NCBI GenBank assembly: GCA_016926575.1
Contig: JAFGOJ010000066.1
Location: 1 to 6,550, forward strand
Origin: Anaerolineae bacterium
Lineage (GTDB): Bacteria; Chloroflexota; Anaerolineae; B4-G1; DUEL01
DNA length: 6,550 nt
Direction of reading: 5' to 3'
Shown: positions 1 to 4,771 of the stretch, in pieces
Numbering within the stretch: position 1 is the stretch's first letter
Layout of the letters: every line of letters begins with the position of its first letter
Position numbers and translations under genes: made by a program
Notes under the pieces: model-generated
Told to the model about the DNA's origin: nothing
The model's input: the letters and a program-made list of their open reading frames with translations, nothing else
The model's database searches: none

Positions 1-45
1 CCGGGGGAACCGGAAGGTAAACCGCAGGTTTACCCGTTCCCCCGG
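1..45. repeat. Nested long hairpin at window start
   Basis: An outer perfect inverted repeat (1-10 CCGGGGGAAC with 36-45 GTTCCCCCGG) encloses an inner perfect one (16-23 GGTAAACC with 27-34 GGTTTACC, loop GCA). Together they give about 18 base pairs, interrupted only by a small asymmetric internal loop (11-15 and 35). No coding sequence covers it. The element could begin before the window. It may be a dispersed palindromic repeat or a terminator stem for a gene upstream; no U-tract follows on either strand, so a classical intrinsic terminator is not shown. Confidence 0.65.
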
Positions 46-50
46 CGGGG

Positions 51-71
51 TGCAGGGGCGGAGCCCCTGCA
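51..71. repeat. GC-rich 9-bp hairpin, REP-like
   Basis: Perfect inverted repeat TGCAGGGGC (51-59) and GCCCCTGCA (63-71) around the loop GGA. Palindromes of this form recur in intergenic DNA of many GC-rich bacteria, as far as I recall, so a dispersed repeat is the likeliest reading. It sits 6 bp after the first hairpin and about 90 bp beyond the 3' end of the FHA gene, so it could also stabilise or end that transcript. There is no poly-U run. Confidence 0.6.
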
Positions 72-92
72 AAGTCCTGGTAACCGACGGTC

Positions 93-126
93 GGCGGGTT
101 TGAAACCCGCCCTACAGGGCCGTAGG
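93..126. repeat. GGCGGGTT/AACCCGCC palindrome with side stem
   Basis: GGCGGGTT (93-100) pairs perfectly with AACCCGCC (104-111) around the loop TGA. The adjoining CCTAC (111-115) can pair with GTAGG (122-126) as a second, competing short stem. A further small palindrome, CCGAC/GTCGG, lies at 84-94. This is the third strong palindrome in 126 bp and belongs to the same presumed repeat cluster. The remaining bases up to the FHA stop codon (127-162) contain only a weak 5-bp stem (126-130 with 136-140). Confidence 0.6.
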
Positions 127-162
127 CTTATTTTCTAAGCAGTGGAAACCAGGTGTGTTTTT

Positions 163-795
163 TTACCAGCCCAGCAACTGATCCAGGCCGATCCAGCGCA
201 GTGGCTCGTAGAAGATGGGCGGGAGGATCTGGAACATATCGAGCAAGAAGAGCGCGATACAGGCGAAGATGACCAGCAGGATCAGGCACCCACAGCCGAT
301 CAGCAACCCGCGACGGGATTTGGGCGCGGGCGGTTCGGCGTACTGGGGCTGCTCGTAGGCCTGGGGAGCCGGGTAGGCCGTGGGTGTGTAGGGCGCGGGG
401 GGCGGCGCGGCCGCTGATGGTTGCGGGATGAACATCGTGTCTGGCTGCTGCGCCGGGCTGGGCCGGGAGACCAACGTCTCTTCCGCGCCGGGGCCTGCGC
501 TGTAATAGTTGAACGTTACCGAATCACCCAGCCCGACCACATCCCCATTGCTCAACGTGTGGGGGGCAGTGATCCGCGTGCCGTTGACAAAAGTACCGTT
601 GGTGCTTCCCAGGTCTTCCAGGACGATGACGTAGCCCTGACGTCTCAACCGGGCGTGCTGACGCGATGCCTGGGGGTGGTTGACGACGACGTCGCTGGAC
701 GGGTCTCGCCCCATGATCATCATGTCTTTGTCCAGAGAGAAGTTTTGCCCTGGTTGAGGACCTTTCGTCATTACCAGCCGGAAGCCGTTGGTCAT
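163..795 (-). CDS. FHA-domain protein with C-terminal membrane anchor
   Basis: A 210-residue protein. Residues 5-98 form a forkhead-associated (FHA) domain, a module that binds phosphothreonine peptides: GR at 29-30, SRQH at 44-47 and STNGTFVNG at 64-72 are the family's ligand-contact motifs. A Pro/Ala/Tyr-rich linker (about 111-158) follows, then a basic KSRR stop-transfer patch and one hydrophobic membrane segment (about 164-186), with about 24 residues after it. By the positive-inside rule the FHA domain should be cytoplasmic and tethered to the membrane. The ATG at 795 is chosen over upstream in-frame starts because TTTAGGAGGG lies just 5 bases before it, and the further upstream codons run into the promoter. 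Its phosphoprotein partner is unknown and no Ser/Thr kinase gene is in the window. Such proteins usually act in Ser/Thr kinase signalling or as cell-envelope scaffolds. The domain call is firm; the role is not. Confidence 0.9.
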   Translation of the reverse strand: MTNGFRLVMTKGPQPGQNFSLDKDMMIMGRDPSSDVVVNHPQASRQHARLRRQGYVIVLEDLGSTNGTFVNGTRITAPHTLSNGDVVGLGDSVTFNYYSAGPGAEETLVSRPSPAQQPDTMFIPQPSAAAPPPAPYTPTAYPAPQAYEQPQYAEPPAPKSRRGLLIGCGCLILLVIFACIALFLLDMFQILPPIFYEPLRWIGLDQLLGW

Positions 796-800
796 AACGT

Positions 801-807
801 CCCTCCT
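801..807 (-). promoter_or_regulatory. Shine-Dalgarno site fixing the FHA start
   Basis: Read on the minus strand this is AGGAGGG, 5 bases upstream of the ATG at 795-793. It is the only strong ribosome-binding site near the 5' end of the FHA gene and argues for the 210-residue product rather than a 232-residue one. Confidence 0.8.
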
Positions 808-839
808 AAACATCACAGTGGTAACTAAGCGATGATTCG

Positions 840-868
840 AGTATACGCTGGATGGGGGCAATTGTCAA
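840..868 (-). promoter_or_regulatory. Strong sigma-70-type promoter for the FHA gene
   Basis: On the minus strand TTGACA (868-863, perfect -35) and TATACT (845-840, 5 of 6 to the -10 consensus) are separated by exactly 17 bases. Transcription would start near 833 and leave a leader of about 38 nt carrying the AGGAGGG ribosome-binding site. The -35 box occupies the same bases as the -35 of the opposite promoter for the dipeptidase gene. Confidence 0.8.
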
Positions 869-889
869 ACGCTCGAAGTGTGGTACACT
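862..889 (+). promoter_or_regulatory. Extended -10 promoter for the dipeptidase gene
   Basis: TTGTCA (862-867) and TACACT (884-889) are separated by 16 bases, and TGG directly before the -10 supplies the TGn extended -10 element (881-883). Start of transcription is expected at 895-897, only 2-4 bases before the ATG at 899, so the mRNA would be leaderless or nearly so. The -35 box overlaps that of the divergent FHA promoter in all but one base. Confidence 0.7.
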
Positions 890-898
890 TGCGCGTAT

Positions 899-1966
899 AT
901 GCGAGTAATCGACGCGCACGAGGATGTGGCCTGGAACGTCCTTGCATTGGGCCGGGATATGCAGCGCAGCGCTCAGGAGACGCGCCGGATCGAATCCGGC
1001 GGCCCGAACCCTGAACGCAACGGGCAGTGTATGCTCGGCCTCCCCAACTGGCTGGAAGGCGGCGTGGCCGTCGTTGTCGGTTCCATCTTCCTTTCCCCTG
1101 CCCGCAAAGCCTCTCATTTTTCCTGGGATTCTCAATGCTACGCCGACGCGCAGGAAGCCTACCGCGCCGGGATGGCGCAGATGGACGTCTACCGGCGTCT
1201 GGCGGGCGAGTCGGAGCGCATCGATTTGATCGAGGACCGTGCCGGGTTGGAGGCGGTGCTGGCGTCGTGGGAAGGAGACAGTCCGCGCGTGGGCTTCTTC
1301 GTGTCGCTGGAAGGAGCAGACCCCGTGCGCAGCCCGGCGGAGTTCGAGGACTGGTATGCCCTGGGAGTGCGCGGGGTGGGGTTGGCCTGGGCGTTGGGCT
1401 CCCGCTACGCCGGCGGCAACGACGCGCCCGGCCCGCTCACCGACGCGGGTCGCGCGCTGCTCGACGTGATGGCCGAGTTCGGAGTGCTGCTCGACATCAG
1501 CCATCTGGATGAGCGCGCGTGTTGGGAAGCGCTCGACCGGTACGCGGGGCCGGTCGCCGCCACGCACGCCAATCCGCGCGCGCTCGTGCCCACACCGCGC
1601 CAGCTCTCCGACCGGATGATCGCGGCGCTGGCCGAGCGGGACGGCGTGATGGGGATCGTCCCGTTCAACAAATTCCTCAAGCCGGGCTGGTTGCGCGCCG
1701 ATGGGAAGGCGGCGGTCACGCTGGCAGACGTTGTGGCGGCCATCGACCACGTCTGCCAGGTGGTAGGCGACGCGGCACACGTCGGCCTGGGCTCCGACTT
1801 CGACGGCGGGTTCGGAGCGGAAGCGACGCCGGAGAGCATCGAAACCGTGGCGGACCTGCCCAAGATCGCGGCGGCGTTGACGGCATACGGCTACACGCCG
1901 TCGGACGTGGCCGGGGTGATGGGCGAGAACTGGCTCAGAGTGCTGCGCAGCGCGCTCGGGGGATAG
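899..1966 (+). CDS. M19 family dipeptidase (membrane/renal dipeptidase-like)
   Basis: A 355-residue zinc-dependent dipeptidase of peptidase family M19, which hydrolyses dipeptides through a binuclear zinc centre in a TIM-barrel fold. All expected metal-site residues are visible: H7-x-D9 near the N-terminus (DAHED), bridging E138 (SLEG), H202 (DISH) and H223 (ATH). R227 (NPR) and D300 (GSDFDGG) match the substrate-site residues of the family. No signal peptide or membrane segment is seen, so the enzyme is probably cytoplasmic despite the family name. The ATG at 899 is preferred over one at 878: the upstream codon lies inside the promoter spacer, and the family's H-x-D motif normally sits close to the N-terminus. 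No Shine-Dalgarno precedes it, in keeping with a near-leaderless mRNA. It might process peptides brought in by the Dpp system downstream; that is inference. The physiological substrate, including D-amino-acid dipeptides, cannot be told. Confidence 0.92.
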   Translation: MRVIDAHEDVAWNVLALGRDMQRSAQETRRIESGGPNPERNGQCMLGLPNWLEGGVAVVVGSIFLSPARKASHFSWDSQCYADAQEAYRAGMAQMDVYRRLAGESERIDLIEDRAGLEAVLASWEGDSPRVGFFVSLEGADPVRSPAEFEDWYALGVRGVGLAWALGSRYAGGNDAPGPLTDAGRALLDVMAEFGVLLDISHLDERACWEALDRYAGPVAATHANPRALVPTPRQLSDRMIAALAERDGVMGIVPFNKFLKPGWLRADGKAAVTLADVVAAIDHVCQVVGDAAHVGLGSDFDGGFGAEATPESIETVADLPKIAAALTAYGYTPSDVAGVMGENWLRVLRSALGG

Positions 1967-1967
1967 G

Positions 1968-1996
1968 TTGCGCTTCGCGCTGGCATGTGCTACAAT
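1968..1996 (+). promoter_or_regulatory. Extended -10 promoter for trmD
   Basis: TACAAT (1991-1996, 5 of 6 to consensus) is preceded by TGC, an extended -10 element (1988-1990). A weak -35, TTGCGC (1968-1973), lies 17 bases upstream, immediately after the dipeptidase stop codon. Expected transcription start is about 2002-2004, giving a leader of only 10-12 nt. An 8-bp palindrome, TACCGGTA (1996-2003), lies between the -10 and the start site and could be an operator, though this may be chance. Confidence 0.6.
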
Positions 1997-2013
1997 ACCG
2001 GTACTTTTGACCT

Positions 2014-2754
2014 ATGCGTTTCGATGTGTTCACCTTGTTCCCGACGATGTTTGCCTCTCCTTTGGAAGAGAGCATACTTGGTCGTGCTCGGGAACGGGGA
2101 ATCGTCTTTATCTACCTTCACAACATTCGTGATTACGCTGCCGGCCGCCACCACATCACTGACGACGCGCCCTACGGGGGCGGCGGTGGGATGGTGATGA
2201 AGCCGGAGCCTATCTTTGCCGCTGTCGAGACGGTTTTGGGGAACGAGGAGGATGTCCCAATCATACTGCTTAGCCCTCAAGGCCGTCTATTTACGCATGA
2301 GGTGGCTGTGGACCTGGCCCGTCATCGCCGAGTGGCGCTCCTGTGCGGGCGTTACGAGGGCGTGGACGAGCGCGTGTGCCAGCATTTGGTCACCGACGAG
2401 ATTTCGATTGGGGATTACGTCCTCAGCGGTGGCGAGTTGGCGGCGATGGTCATCATAGATGCAGTGACGAGACTGCTGCCTGGAACGTTGGGGGACCCTG
2501 CCGCGACGTTCGAGGATTCGCACGCCAGAGGTTTGCTGGAGTATCCTCACTACACGCGGCCCCCGGTTTTCCGCGGTTGGGACGTGCCGGAGGTGCTCCG
2601 TTCGGGAGACCACGCGGCTGTGACGCAGTGGCGGCGGGAGCAGGTTCTCCGGCGCACGTGGGAGCGCCGCCCCGATTTGCTGGCACGGGCGCCTCTGACC
2701 GCGCAAGACCGGGAATTTTTGGCCCAACTTGAAAAATGCAGCGCAGAGCATTGA
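2014..2754 (+). CDS. trmD: tRNA (guanine-N1)-methyltransferase TrmD
   Basis: TrmD transfers a methyl group from S-adenosylmethionine to N1 of G37 in tRNAs with G36-G37, which prevents +1 frameshifting. It is a dimeric cytoplasmic SPOUT (trefoil-knot) enzyme. The 246 residues match the family length. Visible motifs are DDAPYGGGGGMVMKPEP (50-66), SPQGR (87-91), CGRYEG (111-116) and IGDYVLSGGE (132-141) of the knotted cofactor site, and the catalytic region EDSHARGLLEYPHYTRP (167-183). D168 corresponds to the catalytic Asp and R153 to the conserved Arg known from E. coli. The start is the usual MRFDVFTLFP. There is no clear Shine-Dalgarno and the predicted leader is very short. The rpsP, rimM and rplS genes that commonly flank trmD are absent; an M19 dipeptidase and a sigma factor stand there instead. 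The gene appears intact. Confidence 0.98.
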   Translation: MRFDVFTLFPTMFASPLEESILGRARERGIVFIYLHNIRDYAAGRHHITDDAPYGGGGGMVMKPEPIFAAVETVLGNEEDVPIILLSPQGRLFTHEVAVDLARHRRVALLCGRYEGVDERVCQHLVTDEISIGDYVLSGGELAAMVIIDAVTRLLPGTLGDPAATFEDSHARGLLEYPHYTRPPVFRGWDVPEVLRSGDHAAVTQWRREQVLRRTWERRPDLLARAPLTAQDREFLAQLEKCSAEH

Positions 2755-2778
2755 ACCTTTCGATCCGCTAAATAGTAT
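2751..2778 (+). promoter_or_regulatory. Putative promoter for the ECF sigma gene
   Basis: TTGAAC (2751-2756) and TAGTAT (2773-2778) are 16 bases apart; the -35 overlaps the trmD stop codon. TATTAT at 2776-2781 is an alternative -10 with a 19-base spacer. Start of transcription would be near 2785, giving a leader of about 30 nt with a good ribosome-binding site. The elements are moderate matches, and transcription from trmD could also read through since no terminator is seen. Confidence 0.45.
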
Positions 2779-2799
2779 TATATAGTGCAGGGAGTCTTT

Positions 2800-2806
2800 G
2801 GAGGAG
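2800..2806 (+). promoter_or_regulatory. Shine-Dalgarno site fixing the sigma start
   Basis: GGAGGAG lies 8 bases before the ATG at 2815. It would fall inside the coding sequence if the in-frame GTG at 2785 were used, so the ATG is the better start. Confidence 0.75.
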
Positions 2807-2814
2807 AAGCCTAT

Positions 2815-3396
2815 ATGGGTATCATGCATCCTGATGGGCGCTTGGTGGTTCGTTTGCGGGTTGGAGATATCGACGCGCTTGGGGAACTGTATGAGAAGTA
2901 CAAGACGAAGATATCTCGAACGGCGTTAGCGATTACCAGGGATCCGGGAGCGGCGGAAGACATTTCGCAAGAAACGTTTATGCGCCTCTTTACCCACGCT
3001 GAGCACATCTACACCGACGTGCCGGTGGGCCCGTGGCTGTATCGGGTTGCAGTCAACTTGAGCCATACGTGGATTCAGCGACAGCGCCGCCGTCCAGGGC
3101 TGCTGGAAGAGGTGCTGGATCGGCTGATGGCTCCCCTTCACTTGGTGCCCGAGCGGATGATGGAGCGGAAAGAGATACAAGAGACGGTGCAACAGGCTAT
3201 CGCCAACCTCCCTTTGACCCATCGCACGGTCGTCGTTCTCTTTTACCTGGAAAGTTTGAGCCTCAAGGAGATTTCTGACATTCTTGAGATACCCGAGGGT
3301 ACGGTGAAGTCTCGTTTACATTACGCTCGAAAACAGCTCAAAGGGCTGTTGTCTGAGAGACGAGCGGTTCCCGAGGTGGTGTATGAATTCACGTGA
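2815..3396 (+). CDS. ECF-type RNA polymerase sigma factor
   Basis: A 193-residue sigma-70 family protein with only regions 2 and 4, the ECF (group 4) layout. Region 2 spans about 23-92: the core-binding stretch DPGAAEDISQETFMRLF (43-59) and the -10 recognition stretch PWLYRVAVNLSHTWIQRQRR (73-92). A linker of about 27 residues leads to region 4 (about 120-178), with LPLTHRTVVVLFYLE (132-146) and a helix-turn-helix at about 149-170 (LSLKEISDILEIPEGTVKSRL) that reads the -35 box. It would direct RNA polymerase to a small set of promoters in response to a signal that cannot be read here. Region 4 ends near residue 178 and is followed by a 15-residue tail. The next gene starts inside its last codons, the usual place for a cognate anti-sigma factor. 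The downstream peptide transporter may be a target, but no shared promoter motif could be established. Confidence 0.93.
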   Translation: MGIMHPDGRLVVRLRVGDIDALGELYEKYKTKISRTALAITRDPGAAEDISQETFMRLFTHAEHIYTDVPVGPWLYRVAVNLSHTWIQRQRRRPGLLEEVLDRLMAPLHLVPERMMERKEIQETVQQAIANLPLTHRTVVVLFYLESLSLKEISDILEIPEGTVKSRLHYARKQLKGLLSERRAVPEVVYEFT

Positions 3397-3682
3397 GACC
3401 CAAACGATAGACGACCTGATCGTTCAAGCGCTTCAGGCACAGGTGAAGGACGTGCAGCCGCCTTCCCGCATCTGGCGGCGGGTCCGCCGCCGCGCAATGA
3501 CCTGGTGCGTCTGTCGCAAACCCGAGTCGTCGCCTGGTTTGAAAGTCAACCTGGCTGCAATGTTTCATGTTGAAAGCCCTTTCTTCCCCAGTACTGGCCG
3601 TATCCGCAACGATTCGGTCACCATGCGCATGTTGGAACTGCGCCTCGTCGGTCGCGCTGAGTCGTTTTTCCGTTTCGTGTGA
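3383..3682 (+). CDS. Small sigma-linked protein, possible anti-sigma remnant
   Basis: A 99-residue ORF whose ATG overlaps the sigma gene by 14 bases, with GAGGTGG (3373-3379) as ribosome-binding site, so translational coupling is likely. The first 38 residues look like a real protein: an acidic/amphipathic helix (TIDDLIVQALQAQV, 8-21), then PPSRIWRRVRRR (27-38), resembling the short N-terminal segment of proteins encoded after ECF sigma genes. The remainder (39-99) lacks a membrane segment, a zinc-binding HxxxCxxC anti-sigma motif and clear periodicity, and its codon choice looks less constrained. It may be a small soluble regulator of the sigma factor, or an anti-sigma gene truncated or frameshifted at the GC hairpin at 3474-3491. 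I do not recognise a family. Confidence 0.55.
   Translation: MNSRETQTIDDLIVQALQAQVKDVQPPSRIWRRVRRRAMTWCVCRKPESSPGLKVNLAAMFHVESPFFPSTGRIRNDSVTMRMLELRLVGRAESFFRFV
3474..3491. repeat. Perfect GGCGGCGG/CCGCCGCC hairpin inside the small ORF
   Basis: Eight bases (3474-3481) are perfectly complementary to 3484-3491 with only GT between them. It encodes the WRRVRRR stretch of the sigma-linked ORF. So strong a stem could slow polymerases or ribosomes, and is also a classic place for sequencing or replication slips. It lies where the recognisable part of the ORF ends. Confidence 0.6.
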
Positions 3683-3685
3683 TTT

Positions 3686-3732
3686 CCACTGGCGCCGCGC
3701 GTTCGGTTTCCCCTTCGCTGCGGCCCCAGTGG
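3686..3732 (+). other. Large imperfect hairpin before the dpp operon
   Basis: CCACTGGCGCCGC (3686-3698) pairs with GCGGCCCCAGTGG (3720-3732) with one mismatch in 13 positions and a 21-base loop. It starts 3 bases after the stop codon of the sigma-linked ORF and ends 13 bases before a Shine-Dalgarno sequence. No T-run follows, so it is not a standard terminator. It may protect the mRNA end, pause polymerase or regulate entry into the dpp genes. No convincing sigma-70-type promoter was found in 3683-3777. Confidence 0.5.
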
Positions 3733-3760
3733 CATGGGTGTGTGTAAAGGAGTTCTAATT

Positions 3761-3790
3761 ATGGATCGAGGAGCGCTATGGGAACCTTGA
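3761..3790 (+). CDS. Possible 9-codon leader ORF overlapping dppD start
   Basis: ATG at 3761 follows a strong AAAGGAG (3746-3752) at an ideal 8-base spacing and reads MDRGALWEP before TGA at 3788-3790. The frame differs from dppD, whose ATG at 3778 lies inside it. The TGA shares one base with the in-frame dppD Met codon 5 (3790-3792). This is the pattern of a translationally coupled leader ORF, which could feed ribosomes to either dppD start. Its shortness means chance cannot be excluded. Confidence 0.35.
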   Translation: MDRGALWEP

Positions 3791-4767
3791 TGGAAGTCAA
3801 AGATCTGACCACCCGCTTCTATACAGAAGACGGGGTCGTTTACGCTGTCAGCGGGGTCACTTATTCCCTCGAAGAGGGTGAGACGCTGGGAGTGGTCGGT
3901 GAGAGCGGATGTGGAAAGAGCGTGCACGCGCTTTCCATTATGCGCCTCATTCCTCAACCGCCAGGGAAAATCGAGTCTGGCGAGGTCTTGTTCGACGGGC
4001 GCGACTTGCTCAAAATCAGCGAGGCAGAGATGCGCCAGGTCCGCGGTGCAGAGATTGCCATGGTGTTCCAGGACCCGATGACCTCGTTGAACCCGGTGTT
4101 CAAGGTGGGCTTCCAGATTACAGAAGCGATTACGCTCCACCTGGGTATGGACAAGAAAGCGGCGCGAGAGCGCGCGGCGGAGTTGCTGTCTCTGGTCGGT
4201 ATCCCAGAGGCCTCGCAGCGCCTGGACGATTACCCGCACCAGTTCTCCGGCGGTATGCGCCAGCGGGCGATGATCGCAATGGCGCTTTCTTGTAACCCCA
4301 AGCTGCTGATTGCAGACGAACCGACGACGGCATTGGACGTCACGATTCAGGCTCAGATCATCGATTTGGTGCGGCGTTTGCAGGAGCAGTTGGGCATGGC
4401 CGTGATGTGGATCACCCACGACCTGGGGGTCGTCGCCGGCCTGGCCCAGCGGATCAATGTGATGTACGCCGGACACATCATCGAGCGCGGCTTCGTTAAA
4501 GATATTTACAAAAAGCCGCATCACCCATACACGATCGGGCTGCTGGGGTCGGTCCCCCGCCTCGACGAAGAACCGGGCACCCGCCTGTTCTCCATCCCCG
4601 GACTCCCGCCCGACTTGATCGACCCGCCCGTGGGATGCCCCTTCGTGCCGCGGTGTGGCTACGCGACCGACCAGTGCAAAGAGTTGATTCCCCCTATCGA
4701 AGAGGTGGAGGAAGGGCACACCGTACGCTGCTGGCGCTGGGAACACGTCATAAGGGGAGGCAAGTAA
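3778..4767 (+). CDS. dppD: Di/oligopeptide ABC importer ATPase, DppD-type
   Basis: One of the two ATP-hydrolysing subunits of a peptide importer, bound to the cytoplasmic face of the permeases. The 329 residues carry every ABC motif: Walker A GESGCGKS (41-48), Q-loop Q98 in FQDP, signature FSGGMRQR (156-163), Walker B LLIADE (176-181) and H-loop H214. The C-terminal extension typical of Dpp/Opp ATPases (from about 250, YTIGLLGSVPRL) contains C287, C293, C300 and C318. Such a cysteine set binds a [4Fe-4S] cluster in a structurally studied thermophilic DppD. GAGGAG (3768-3773) precedes the ATG at 3778 by 4 bases; Met5 at 3790 is an alternative start and gives the more typical MEVKDLTTRF. It is followed by dppF after 4 bases, clearly one operon. 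AppD or OppD are alternative names, since substrate length cannot be read from the sequence. Confidence 0.95.
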   Translation: MGTLMEVKDLTTRFYTEDGVVYAVSGVTYSLEEGETLGVVGESGCGKSVHALSIMRLIPQPPGKIESGEVLFDGRDLLKISEAEMRQVRGAEIAMVFQDPMTSLNPVFKVGFQITEAITLHLGMDKKAARERAAELLSLVGIPEASQRLDDYPHQFSGGMRQRAMIAMALSCNPKLLIADEPTTALDVTIQAQIIDLVRRLQEQLGMAVMWITHDLGVVAGLAQRINVMYAGHIIERGFVKDIYKKPHHPYTIGLLGSVPRLDEEPGTRLFSIPGLPPDLIDPPVGCPFVPRCGYATDQCKELIPPIEEVEEGHTVRCWRWEHVIRGGK

Positions 4768-4771
4768 TACA

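Noticed and set aside
1..126. CRISPR array or tRNA/rRNA remnant
   Set aside because: The palindromes differ from one another and are not regularly spaced direct repeats; no cloverleaf or rRNA-like sequence is seen.
126..140. GCTTA-TTTTC-TAAGC stem as FHA terminator
   Set aside because: Only 5 base pairs, AT-rich, with no T-run after it on either strand.
878..898. Upstream ATG adding 7 residues to the dipeptidase
   Set aside because: It lies inside the predicted promoter, before the transcription start, and moves the H-x-D motif away from its normal place.
806..1780. 324-codon minus-strand frame opposite the dipeptidase
   Set aside because: Covers the intact M19 gene and both divergent promoters; composition is typical of antisense GC-rich DNA.
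1519..2010. 163-codon plus-strand frame within the dipeptidase gene
   Set aside because: Arg/Gly/Ala-rich out-of-frame reading of the M19 gene that also spans its stop codon and the trmD promoter.
3565..4746. 393-codon open frame on the minus strand opposite dppD
   Set aside because: It is the mirror of a certain ABC ATPase gene, rich in His/Arg/Gln as expected for antisense of GC-rich codons, and has no family motif or ribosome-binding site.
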